DNA of 13,888 nucleotides from the NCBI GenBank assembly GCA_003155275.1, contig PMCC01000109.1:1-13888 (forward strand). The letters run 5' to 3'. The position numbers and the translations under genes are program-made. This stretch comes from Actinomycetota bacterium (GTDB lineage Bacteria; Actinomycetota; Humimicrobiia; Humimicrobiales; Humimicrobiaceae). The notes beneath the pieces were generated by a model that worked only from the letters and a program-made list of their open reading frames with translations, was not told the origin of the DNA and searched no databases. Within the stretch, counting starts at the first letter, position 1. Each line of letters starts with the position of its first letter. Shown piece after piece: positions 6,935-13,704 of the stretch.

Positions 6935-7720
6935 ATGGATTGGGGAATGAAGAACAGGTTAAGCAGGTTAATACCGGGAGGCAAATGCTTTTTTCTGCCT
7001 ATTGATCATGGATACTTTCAGGGACCTACGCACGGTCTGGAAAGACCTGGTGAAACAATAAAACCTTTGATCCCTTATGTGGATGCACTATTTTGCACAA
7101 GAGGAACCTTGAGAGCTGCAATAGATCCTGATAGAAGTCTTCCGATAGTATTAAGAGTAACTGGCTGTACAAGCATCATAGGCCACGATCTTGCAGATGA
7201 AGAACTGACAACTTCAATTGAAGAAATAATTAGGTTGAATGTTGATTCTGTTGGAGTATCAGTATTTATAGGAAGTGACTATGAGAAACAGACTCTCCAG
7301 AATCTTACTACAATGGTAAATGAATGTGAAGATTTCTCAATTCCTGTAATGGCTGTAACTGCGGTCGGGAAAGAAATGGAAAAAAGAGACGTAAGATACC
7401 TTGGATTATGTACAAGGATATGTGCGGAGTTGGGAGCCAGGATAGTCAAAACTTACTGGTGCGAAGATTTTAATAAGGTTGTCAATGGCTGTCCAGTCCC
7501 TATTATTATTGCTGGAGGACCAAAATGTGATACAGAAAAAGAAGTGTTTGAGTTTGTCTGGGATGGCATGCAGAAAGGTGCAATCGGGATAAATCTTGGG
7601 AGAAATGTATGGCAGAACCCGAATCCAGTTGCTGTAGCTGCTGCCTTAAAAGCAATTATTCATGAAGGTGTTGATATAAGTGCTGCAGTCAAGATTTTCC
7701 AGGATCTAAAAACAAAATAA
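6935..7720 (+). CDS. lsrF: LsrF-type class I aldolase / 3-hydroxy-5-phosphonooxypentane-2,4-dione thiolase homologue
   Basis: A 261-residue DeoC/FbaB-type TIM barrel that matches LsrF along its whole length: DWGMKNRLSR (2-11), DHGYFQGPTHGLER (24-37), CTRGTLR (54-60), IGSDYE (112-117), VTAVGKEM (141-148), KTYW with the Schiff-base Lys172, CPVPIIIAGG (186-195) and GRNVWQ (222-227). E. coli LsrF transfers an acetyl group from 3-hydroxypentane-2,4-dione 5-phosphate to CoA, giving acetyl-CoA and DHAP. This protein lacks the roughly 30-residue N-terminal extension of the E. coli enzyme. The start is fixed by AGGAGG at 6923-6928. It heads a plus-strand operon 29 bases before the E1 alpha gene. No lsrB, lsrACD, lsrG or lsrR is in the window, so a role outside AI-2 uptake is likely. 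Family call strong, exact substrate inferred. Confidence 0.88.
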   Translation: MDWGMKNRLSRLIPGGKCFFLPIDHGYFQGPTHGLERPGETIKPLIPYVDALFCTRGTLRAAIDPDRSLPIVLRVTGCTSIIGHDLADEELTTSIEEIIRLNVDSVGVSVFIGSDYEKQTLQNLTTMVNECEDFSIPVMAVTAVGKEMEKRDVRYLGLCTRICAELGARIVKTYWCEDFNKVVNGCPVPIIIAGGPKCDTEKEVFEFVWDGMQKGAIGINLGRNVWQNPNPVAVAAALKAIIHEGVDISAAVKIFQDLKTK

Positions 7721-7749
7721 TATTTAAATAGCCGGAGGTAATTTCAATA

Positions 7750-8715
7750 ATGGCAACGACTCTTACAAAAAAAGACTTGATTTCTATATATGAAAGCATG
7801 TTCAAAATAAGAAAATTTGAAGAGGCCACTGTGAAATATTATGCACAGGGAAAGATACCCGGATTTGTGCATTTGTATATTGGTGAAGAAGCGATTTCAA
7901 CAGGTGTGTGTGCTGCATTAAAAAAAGATGATTATATAACCAGTACTCACAGGGGACATGGACATCTCATTGCTAAAGGTGGAGATGTCAATAAAATGAT
8001 GGCTGAACTTTTTGCAAAATCTACTGGATACTGTAAAGCAAAAGGCGGCTCGATGCATATCTGCGATCTTAACCTTGGCATTATGGGCTCCAATGGTATT
8101 GTAGGCGCAGGATTGTCGATAGCTGCAGGTGTCGGGGTTGCTGCAAAAATGCGGGATGCCGGACAGGTATGTGTCTGTTTTTTTGGAGACGGCGCTTCAA
8201 ACCGGGGTACATTTCATGAATCTGCCAATATGGCATCCAGTTTTAAGCTGCCTGTGATTTTTGTATGCGAGAATAATTTTTATGGAATATCAGGCTGCGT
8301 GAGGGATACTATGAATATAACTGATATAGCAGCAAGGTCAGTATCTTATGGCATGCCTGGTATAAAAGTGGATGGCAACAATGCTATAGAGGTATATAAT
8401 GCTGCAAAATCGGCAGTCGATTTAGCCAGGAGCGGAGGAGGGCCAACTTTAATTGAGGCTGTCACATGGCGGCACAGGGGTCACTGGGAAGGAGATCCTG
8501 ATAATTACAGGGATTCAAGAGAATGTGCAGATTGGCTGGCAAAAGACCCTATACCAAGGCATGCAGAATATTTGGTTTCCAAGGGTATTGCTACAAAAGA
8601 CGAGGTTAAAATAATTGAAAGCAAAGTCATTTCAGAAATAGACAATGCTGTTGATTTTGCAAAGAGCAGCCCATTCCCTGAACCGAAAGACCTTTATACT
8701 GATGTATATGCGTAA
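7750..8715 (+). CDS. acoA: Thiamine-diphosphate-dependent dehydrogenase E1 alpha subunit (acetoin dehydrogenase AcoA-like)
   Basis: This 321-residue E1 alpha subunit has the length of AcoA and PdhA proteins. The ThDP/Mg motif begins GDGASNRG (146-153) and closes with ENN (174-176). HRGHGH (67-72), KAKGGSMH (97-104) and the loop YRDSRE (253-258) are all family positions. The HLYIGEEAISTG and THRGHGHLIAKG wording is closer to acetoin dehydrogenase than to classical PDH. With E1 beta it would decarboxylate a 2-oxoacid or cleave acetoin, passing the acyl group to a lipoyl domain. Its SD is GGAGGT (7734-7739). It sits between the lsrF homologue and an overlapping FGGY kinase. Oddly, the E1 beta gene is 3.7 kb away on the opposite strand. 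Pyruvate, branched-chain oxoacid or acetoin specificity cannot be fixed here. Confidence 0.87.
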   Translation: MATTLTKKDLISIYESMFKIRKFEEATVKYYAQGKIPGFVHLYIGEEAISTGVCAALKKDDYITSTHRGHGHLIAKGGDVNKMMAELFAKSTGYCKAKGGSMHICDLNLGIMGSNGIVGAGLSIAAGVGVAAKMRDAGQVCVCFFGDGASNRGTFHESANMASSFKLPVIFVCENNFYGISGCVRDTMNITDIAARSVSYGMPGIKVDGNNAIEVYNAAKSAVDLARSGGGPTLIEAVTWRHRGHWEGDPDNYRDSRECADWLAKDPIPRHAEYLVSKGIATKDEVKIIESKVISEIDNAVDFAKSSPFPEPKDLYTDVYA

Positions 8716-10234
8716 TGAAGTGATCCTGGGAATCGATGTAGGCACTTCCAGCATCAAATGCAGCCTTTTTGATTATACTGGAAAAGAGATTTTTACATCT
8801 CACAGTGAATATGGCTTATTAAATCCCTTGCCGGGAGTATTTGAGATTGATACAGAAGTCCTCTGGAATGCAGTTATTGATTCCATAAAAAAAATAGTTA
8901 TGCAAAACGAAGTGGACGGCAAGGCCTGCAGGATATCTGCTATCGGTATTTGTGCAATGATGATAATGCCGGTACTTATTGACAAAAGCAATGCCGTTAT
9001 TAGGCCTATAATCCACTGGTTTGACGAAAGGCTTCAGGGCCAATACTACAAATTAAAAAAATCCGGGACGGACAAAATCATTGCAGGTATTTCCGGCAGC
9101 AGTTTAACCGGTGAAAGTACGATTAATGCCCTTGCATGGATAATGGAAAACGAACCGGCAAATTTTGTCAGGATAAACAAATTTTTTATGATAAAAGATT
9201 TTGTTGGCTTTAAGATGACAGGAAGCATACTGAGCGACTATGGCGATGCTTCGGGCAGTCAGATGCTGGATACAAAAAAATGGGAATGGCCCGGAAACAA
9301 TGGAGAAGTCATCGAAGGGCTGAATATTAAAAGATCTATTTTCCCGGAGCTTGCAAACCCTCAGGATTTGCGGGGGAAACTCTCCAGAGAGGTTTCAAAC
9401 CTCACAGGAATTCCTGAAGGCATTCCTGTTGCAATAGGATCAGGAGACGGCATTTCTACGATTTTTGGCCTGGGTACTTACAGGGATGGACAGACAGGAT
9501 TGATTGTGGGTTCGGCGGGTGTCCTTGCTACATCTGTCAGGGATTTTCCTTCGGATGATAAATTCAGGACTTATATTTTTTGCCACCCTTTCTGTGACAG
9601 ATGGTATTCGATGATGGCGACTGCATCATCCGGTGAAATCTTCAGGTGGTACTATAATTCAGTTGTAAAAAACAAAGATTTATCCATGGCTGACCTGGAT
9701 AATGAAGCTGAAGGAGTTTCTCCAGGGGCAGACGGTATAATGTTTCTGCCATATTTGCTGGGCTCAAGGAATCCTTACAGCAATCCTGGTGCGACAGGAG
9801 TTTTTTTGGGCATAAGATACAAACATGAAAGAAAGCATCTTACAAGAGCAGTGCTTGAAGGCATATCTTTTGAACTCCTGGACCTTTTAAAGGTCGAAGA
9901 GGAAATTCTGGCAAAAAACAAAATGGAAATTAATGAAGTAAAACTTGCAGGGGGAATTGTAAAAAGCAAGTTTTGGATGCAGCTACTTGCAGACATATTG
10001 CAAAAAGACCTTGTTACCACTGGGGCTAAAGAGCTTGGAGCTCTTGGCTCAGCCATTATTGCTTCAGTTTCTGCCGGAGTCTATAAAGATTTGGAAACTG
10101 CGGTAAAGAATATGGTTAAAGATGACATAACAGTAAAAAGCAATCCTCTATTTAAAGAGGTATATAGTGAGAAGTTTAAACTTTTCAGGGAAATATATAA
10201 AACACTTGAAAGCAAGTTTGAAAAGTTTGCCTGA
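8708..10234 (+). CDS. FGGY-family carbohydrate kinase, second copy
   Basis: A 508-residue sugar kinase. ATG 8708 is preferred because the conserved N-terminus GIDVGTSSIK (8-17) then starts normally; a longer frame back to 8645 would add residues encoded inside the E1 alpha gene. ATG 8702 is an alternative. The start overlaps the E1 alpha stop by 8 bases and has no clear SD, so translational coupling is likely. WFDER (104-108) sits where many relatives have W-x-D-x-R, and the expected catalytic base is Asp247 in GSGDGIS. Other motifs are GSRNP (352-356, for the usual GERxP), RAVLEGISFELLDL (380-393) and LAGGIVKSKFW (413-423). It is clearly a different subfamily from the kinase at 319-1860. E. 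coli LsrK is also an FGGY kinase, so pairing with the LsrF homologue is notable, but I see no LsrK-specific signature. Confidence 0.9.
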   Translation: MRNEVILGIDVGTSSIKCSLFDYTGKEIFTSHSEYGLLNPLPGVFEIDTEVLWNAVIDSIKKIVMQNEVDGKACRISAIGICAMMIMPVLIDKSNAVIRPIIHWFDERLQGQYYKLKKSGTDKIIAGISGSSLTGESTINALAWIMENEPANFVRINKFFMIKDFVGFKMTGSILSDYGDASGSQMLDTKKWEWPGNNGEVIEGLNIKRSIFPELANPQDLRGKLSREVSNLTGIPEGIPVAIGSGDGISTIFGLGTYRDGQTGLIVGSAGVLATSVRDFPSDDKFRTYIFCHPFCDRWYSMMATASSGEIFRWYYNSVVKNKDLSMADLDNEAEGVSPGADGIMFLPYLLGSRNPYSNPGATGVFLGIRYKHERKHLTRAVLEGISFELLDLLKVEEEILAKNKMEINEVKLAGGIVKSKFWMQLLADILQKDLVTTGAKELGALGSAIIASVSAGVYKDLETAVKNMVKDDITVKSNPLFKEVYSEKFKLFREIYKTLESKFEKFA

Positions 10235-10253
10235 TTATTGATATCAACAATAA
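10235..10253 (+). repeat. Short hairpin directly after the second kinase stop
   Basis: TTATTG (10235-10240) and CAATAA (10248-10253) form six-base arms with a 7-base loop; the centre also contains the perfect palindrome TTGATATCAA. It starts on the base after the TGA. No clean U-run follows, so it may stabilise or partly terminate the transcript before the cupin genes rather than end it. Confidence 0.3.
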
Positions 10254-10328
10254 CTTTTAATGCCAGAAGTTTTTTGGAAAAATTGTTTAAATAAAATGTT
10301 TTTTTATTGACAGCTAAAAGGAGAGTAT

Positions 10329-10811
10329 ATGGCAGACAAGAACAAAAAATCCGCGGGTATGCCGGAATGGATGGGGAGTTATCCTAATCCACCCGATAAA
10401 AAGGTCCCGGCCATCAGGAGGAAAACAGATGCAAAACCGCTTGTTTATGGAAGGGGCAGGCATCTTGACAGCACTCCGCTTTATATAAGCACTGATAAGA
10501 TAGGTTATCTTGGTGAATATACAGTACCGCCTGGAGAGTTTTTTGATCCACCGGATGTGCATCCTGGAGATGAATGCTACTATTGTATTTCTGGAACAGC
10601 ACACCTTTTTGATCCGGTCAACGGCGATGTTGTGGTATTAAATCCGGGTGATGCCCTTCTTATCCCAAAGGGTACATGGCATGTAGGATTTAATTTCGGT
10701 GACAAACCTTTCAGGCTGCTTGCGCTGGTTGCGCCTCATATATGGTCTGCAGAAGATCAGGGTCTGGATGTATATTTTAAGGGCAAACAGGCTTTTTATA
10801 AGGGAGAATAA
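10329..10811 (+). CDS. Small cupin-domain protein (first of three)
   Basis: A 160-residue soluble single-cupin protein with a conserved N-terminal lead PEWMG (12-16) and PPDKK. Cupin motif 1 is DVHPGDECYYCISG (76-89), giving His78 and Glu82 with Asp76 where many cupins have the first histidine. Motif 2 is GDALLIPKGTWHVGFN (107-122), giving His118. Three likely metal ligands are thus present. Small cupins act as sugar isomerases, epimerases, dioxygenases or binding proteins; none of these can be chosen from sequence. AAGGAG at 10318-10323 precedes the ATG. It is 94 bases after the second FGGY kinase and probably cotranscribed with lsrF and acoA homologues. It is paralogous to the cupin at 11487-11972, with roughly half the residues identical by eye. 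Confidence 0.88.
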   Translation: MADKNKKSAGMPEWMGSYPNPPDKKVPAIRRKTDAKPLVYGRGRHLDSTPLYISTDKIGYLGEYTVPPGEFFDPPDVHPGDECYYCISGTAHLFDPVNGDVVVLNPGDALLIPKGTWHVGFNFGDKPFRLLALVAPHIWSAEDQGLDVYFKGKQAFYKGE

Positions 10812-10875
10812 CCGGTTGATTTTAATTTAAAAAAGAATTTAAAGACGCCAATTTGTAAAAAGAAAAGGAATTAAA

Positions 10876-11316
10876 ATGGAAAATATAAAAGAATTAACAG
10901 CATTGGAAAAGTTGGGCAGGTATCCCGTATCAGGTGAAGAAGCAAGAAAGAACCAGAGGCTAATACACATACCAAAAGATAAGATGCTCAGGCTGATTCA
11001 TGGTAAAGAAAACCATATACTTGTATCTTTTTATATCAGCAATGATTTTGTGCATTTCGGCACTATCCAGATACCAAAAGGTATTTACTCCGACCCGGAA
11101 ACGCATAAAGGCGATGAGGTACTATTTGTCTTAAAGGGAAAGCTTACTGTACAGGTTTATGAGAAAGACGGAGAAGACGATACAAGCGTACTTCATGAAT
11201 CTTTTGAAATACTGCCTGAAGAGCAGTTTTTAGTTCCGGAAGGCATGAAACACAGGTATCTTAATTTTTCCGATGAGGTTGTAGAGGCTGTGTTTGGAAT
11301 CGCGCCAGAGCTTTAA
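10876..11316 (+). CDS. Small cupin-domain protein, divergent (second of three)
   Basis: A 146-residue soluble cupin unlike its two neighbours except in the barrel core. Motif 1 is ETHKGDEVLFVLKG (75-88) with His77 and Glu81; motif 2 is EEQFLVPEGMKHRYLN (115-130) with His126. An acidic insertion, KDGEDDTS (97-104), sits between the motifs, and the N-terminal PEWMG lead of the flanking cupins is absent. The ATG has AAAAGGAA at 10863-10870. It lies 64 bases downstream of the first cupin and is followed by two adjacent hairpins. The placement between two paralogues suggests that the three products work on the same or successive intermediates, or assemble together (inference). No specific function is recognised. 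Confidence 0.85.
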   Translation: MENIKELTALEKLGRYPVSGEEARKNQRLIHIPKDKMLRLIHGKENHILVSFYISNDFVHFGTIQIPKGIYSDPETHKGDEVLFVLKGKLTVQVYEKDGEDDTSVLHESFEILPEEQFLVPEGMKHRYLNFSDEVVEAVFGIAPEL

Positions 11317-11335
11317 GCCTAAAAACTCATAGGCT
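11316..11335 (+). repeat. Hairpin after the second cupin
   Basis: AGCCTA (11316-11321) and TAGGCT (11330-11335) form a six-base perfect stem with an 8-base loop, beginning at the last base of the stop codon. No U-run follows, so it is more likely an RNA-stability or processing element than a terminator on its own. Confidence 0.4.
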
Positions 11336-11348
11336 GGCCAAAAGATAT

Positions 11349-11383
11349 GCTGCAAGGTAAAAATGCAGCGGGGTTTTTGACCT
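11349..11383 (+). terminator. Terminator-like hairpin with a competing alternative stem
   Basis: Stem GCTGCA (11349-11354) with TGCAGC (11364-11369) has a 9-base loop and is followed by GGGG then five T. An alternative stem uses AGGTAAAAA (11355-11363) with TTTTTGACCT (11374-11383, one bulged G). The two stems share the bases between 11355 and 11369 and cannot coexist as drawn. This could partly terminate transcription between the second and third cupins, or act as an attenuator. The third cupin has a weak SD and no clear promoter. Confidence 0.35.
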
Positions 11384-11486
11384 GGCAAAAGTTGGAAATG
11401 ATATTAATGCTGATTTTTGGATTTAAAGTTAATTATTGGTAAATATAGAGTGTAATCAATATTTTAAAATGAATTGAGTGTAAAAA

Positions 11487-11972
11487 ATGAATGAAGACAA
11501 AGATAAAAATATAAAAAAAGCAAAAGTCCCGGAATGGATGGGTAACCTGCCATTTCCACCGGATAAAAAAAGACCCAAGGTCATCAGGAAAGAAGATGTT
11601 GTAAATACTGTTTACGGCAAAGGGGATAAGCCCATAAAAGTCACCATTGTTGCAGACACAAACAGGCTGTATTTTTCAGATTATTCCATAAAACCAGGCG
11701 GCTGGTTTGAGCCACCCGATATCCATGCAGGGGATGAAGTGTATTATTGTCTTGAAGGCGAAGCCACGATGTTTGACCCTGTCAATGGAGATACTTTTGT
11801 GCTCAAAGAAGGTGATGGATTTCTAATACCTAAGGGGACTTGGCATGTTGGTTACAACTTTGGGGATAAACCCTTCAGGCTCCTGACCATAATTGCTCCA
11901 AAAGCCTGGGCTGATTTAAATGTAAATTTTGAAGGCAAACAGGCTTTTTATAAAGCAGAACCCGATAATTAA
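11487..11972 (+). CDS. Small cupin-domain protein (third of three, paralogue of the first)
   Basis: A 161-residue single-cupin protein closely related to the one at 10329-10811. The N-terminal PEWMG (15-19) and PPDKK lead is shared. The core reads DIHAGDEVYYCLEG (78-91) with His80 and Glu84, then GDGFLIPKGTWHVGYN (109-124) with His120. Blocks FDPVNGD, NFGDKPFRLL and KGKQAFYK/EGKQAFYK are common to both copies, so they arose by duplication and keep the same putative metal site. The N-terminus is more basic and the start context is weak: no good SD precedes the ATG, and 170 bases with hairpins separate it from the second cupin. Its expression may differ from that of the first two. It ends convergent with the lipoyl-domain gene across a long hairpin. 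Function unknown. Confidence 0.87.
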   Translation: MNEDKDKNIKKAKVPEWMGNLPFPPDKKRPKVIRKEDVVNTVYGKGDKPIKVTIVADTNRLYFSDYSIKPGGWFEPPDIHAGDEVYYCLEGEATMFDPVNGDTFVLKEGDGFLIPKGTWHVGYNFGDKPFRLLTIIAPKAWADLNVNFEGKQAFYKAEPDN

Positions 11973-12022
11973 GCTTACAGTAGTTGAGAAATCACCCAAA
12001 CAGTGAGGCATAGGTTAAACAA

Positions 12023-12065
12023 GGAGTTTATAAAATTTGCATCTTTTGCATTTTTTATAAACTCC
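12023..12065. terminator. Long hairpin between convergent operons, probable bidirectional terminator
   Basis: Arms GGAGTTTATAAAA (12023-12035) and TTTTATAAACTCC (12053-12065) pair perfectly for 13 bases. After two T-T mismatches a further TGCA/TGCA stem closes a 5-base loop. It lies between the third cupin (plus) and the lipoyl-domain gene (minus), the expected place for a terminator serving both. The flanking U-runs are imperfect, so another dyad role is possible. A weaker second dyad, ATGATGA (12067-12073) with TCATCAT (12100-12106), follows immediately. Confidence 0.55.
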
Positions 12066-12152
12066 CATGATGATTTTAAATACATTGCATATCTTTAATT
12101 CATCATATTCTGACCCTGATTATTTAATTTTCAGCAACTCAAAATAATTATA

Positions 12153-12392
12153 TCAGTCACCTGAGTCAATGATTTCTGCAAAAACTTCACCTACCTGGAC
12201 TGTCCCTTCTTCCTTTAAAATTTGCAGGATGCCATCTTTTGGTGATTCAATCGAAGTTGTTATTTTATCTGTTGTGATTTCAACCAAACCTTCTCCAGAT
12301 TTCACAATATCTCCGTCATTTTTCAGCCATTTATCGATTGTTCCTTCTGTTGTTGTCAAGCCCAACTTGGGCAGGAATACATCTTCCTTCAT
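12153..12392 (-). CDS. Free-standing lipoyl-domain protein (2-oxoacid/acetoin dehydrogenase acyl carrier)
   Basis: A 79-residue protein that is just one biotinyl/lipoyl domain: FLPKLGLTTTEGTI (6-19), then EITTDKITTSIESP (38-51) with Lys43 as the lipoylation site, then the closing half-barrel ending at EIIDSGD. It lacks the flexible linker, E1/E3-binding domain and acyltransferase domain of an E2 subunit. The 180 bases downstream show no continuation in any frame, so it does not look like a frameshifted E2. The ATG has AGGAAAGG (complement of 12399-12406) upstream. It follows E1 beta by 63 bases on the same strand and is surely its partner carrier. An E2 core and E3 must come from elsewhere, or the acyl group goes to a non-standard acceptor. 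Confidence 0.88.
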   Translation of the reverse strand: MKEDVFLPKLGLTTTEGTIDKWLKNDGDIVKSGEGLVEITTDKITTSIESPKDGILQILKEEGTVQVGEVFAEIIDSGD

Positions 12393-12455
12393 TAAAAACC
12401 TTTCCTGGATTTCTATAGATTTAAAAAATATATAATAAAAACTATGTATAAAAAA

Positions 12456-13445
12456 TTAAACTAGTTTTACCAGTTTAAGAACGGCAGCCTCTATTTTTTC
12501 AGGGCTTGGAAGAAATTCATTTTCCAATATCGGGCTTAAAGGGATAGTGGTATTTGGAGAAGTGACCCTTATAATTGGACCCTTAAGGCTTGAAAAAGCC
12601 TCTTCTGATATTATAGCTGAAATCTCGCCGGCGAATCCTGAGGTCCTGTATGCTTCCTGCACTATTACGGCCCTGCCTGTTTTTTTAACTGATTTAATGA
12701 TAGCGGCAGTGTCAAGAGGAACCAGGCTTCTTATATCTATGACATCGACATTTATTCCTTGTTTTTCTAGATTTGCTGCGGCTTTAGCTGCCCGATGTAC
12801 CATTAAACCCCAGGCAATTACTGTTGCATCTTTACCTTCTCGTAACAATTTTGCCTGCCCTATCGGTATAGTATATTCACCTTCAGGACAATCACTGCTG
12901 ATTCCGTAAATAAATTTGTGTTCAAAGAAAATAACTGGGTTGTCGTCTCTTATGGAACTTATCAGGAGACCTTTTGCATCATAAGAATTTGAAGGATAAA
13001 CGACTTTTAGGCCTGGTATATGAGTAACCCATGCTTCAAGAGTCTGTGAATGCTGGCCTGCACCGCTTACTCCGGCACCACAAGCAGTCCTGACAACCAT
13101 CGGTATTTTTGCTTTTCCGCCAAACATATACCTCATCTTTGCCGCCTGGTTTGCAATCTCGTCCATGGCAATACCTATAAAGTCTGAAAACATTATCTCC
13201 ACTATTGGCCTGTAACCTGCAGCAGCTGCACCGACGCCGATGCCTGCAATAGCCGTTTCAGATATTGGTGTGTTCATCATTCTCTCAGGACCAAATTCTT
13301 CTATCATTTTACCTGTAACTCCAAAAGCTCCGCCAATAATTCCTATATCTTCACCTGCGAGAAATACTTTTGGGTCCCTCCTCATTTCAAGAGTCATTGC
13401 TTCTCTTACAGCTTCGGACATCGTAAGTTTTCTTTCACCAGCCAT
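12456..13445 (-). CDS. acoB: Thiamine-diphosphate-dependent dehydrogenase E1 beta subunit (acetoin dehydrogenase AcoB-like)
   Basis: This 329-residue E1 beta subunit has normal length for AcoB/PdhB. Family landmarks are GED (31-33), the cofactor-contacting Glu63 in ISETAI, FSDFIGIAMDEI (86-97), the active-site GQHSQ with His132, GLKVVYPSN (145-153) and FFEHK (173-177). The C-terminal transketolase domain contains VIDIRSLVPLDTAAI. It should pair with E1 alpha (7750-8715) to form the alpha2-beta2 enzyme that transfers an acyl group to lipoate. The ATG at 13445 has GGAGG (13451-13455 complement). It heads a two-gene minus-strand unit with the lipoyl-domain gene and has its own predicted promoter, separate from that of E1 alpha. 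Specificity, acetoin versus 2-oxoacid, is uncertain. Confidence 0.88.
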   Translation of the reverse strand: MAGERKLTMSEAVREAMTLEMRRDPKVFLAGEDIGIIGGAFGVTGKMIEEFGPERMMNTPISETAIAGIGVGAAAAGYRPIVEIMFSDFIGIAMDEIANQAAKMRYMFGGKAKIPMVVRTACGAGVSGAGQHSQTLEAWVTHIPGLKVVYPSNSYDAKGLLISSIRDDNPVIFFEHKFIYGISSDCPEGEYTIPIGQAKLLREGKDATVIAWGLMVHRAAKAAANLEKQGINVDVIDIRSLVPLDTAAIIKSVKKTGRAVIVQEAYRTSGFAGEISAIISEEAFSSLKGPIIRVTSPNTTIPLSPILENEFLPSPEKIEAAVLKLVKLV

Positions 13446-13603
13446 AATTTCCTCCAGTTTTAAAAATTTAATTCGGCAAATTTATTAATAGATTTATCTC
13501 TGATTTCCGGTTAAGATATTTTTTCAGCATAGAAAGAATTAATTTGTAAGACAGACTAATCATTTTCTCATTACTATAGCTTTTAATAGCTGTTTAAAAA
13601 CAC

Positions 13604-13632
13604 ATTATTTAATATATAAAAACCTAAGTCAA
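13604..13632 (-). promoter_or_regulatory. Candidate promoter of the E1 beta-lipoyl operon
   Basis: Read on the minus strand: -35 TTGACT (13627-13632), 17-base spacer, -10 AATAAT (13604-13609), each one base from consensus. It would give a leader of about 150 bases before the E1 beta ATG. Confidence 0.5.
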
Positions 13633-13682
13633 TGGCTATTTAAAAATTGACATGCCTTAAAACCAGTTTTTGAAAAAAATTC

Positions 13683-13700
13683 AATAACTTAAAAGTTATT
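13683..13700. promoter_or_regulatory. 18-base palindrome, candidate operator of the third kinase
   Basis: AATAACTT-AA-AAGTTATT has perfect 8-base arms. It ends five bases before the -35 box of the third kinase promoter, a usual activator position or a repressor site. Its sequence differs from the palindrome at 3232-3247, implying a different regulator. Confidence 0.45.
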
Positions 13701-13704
13701 TTAG

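Noticed and set aside
8645..8707. N-terminal extension of the second FGGY kinase from ATG 8645
   Set aside because: It lies within the E1 alpha coding region, and the family motif GIDVGTSS begins properly from ATG 8708.
6935..10234. A true lsr (AI-2) operon
   Set aside because: Only an LsrF homologue is convincing; transporter, LsrG and LsrR are missing and the kinase shows no LsrK-specific feature I can name.
10314..10604. Antisense open frames across the first cupin
   Set aside because: They are shadows of the cupin gene, which has a good SD and intact motifs on the plus strand.
11973..12152. Remnant of an E2 acyltransferase after the lipoyl domain (frameshift)
   Set aside because: No frame downstream of the lipoyl stop encodes E2-like residues; the stretch is AT-rich with hairpins.
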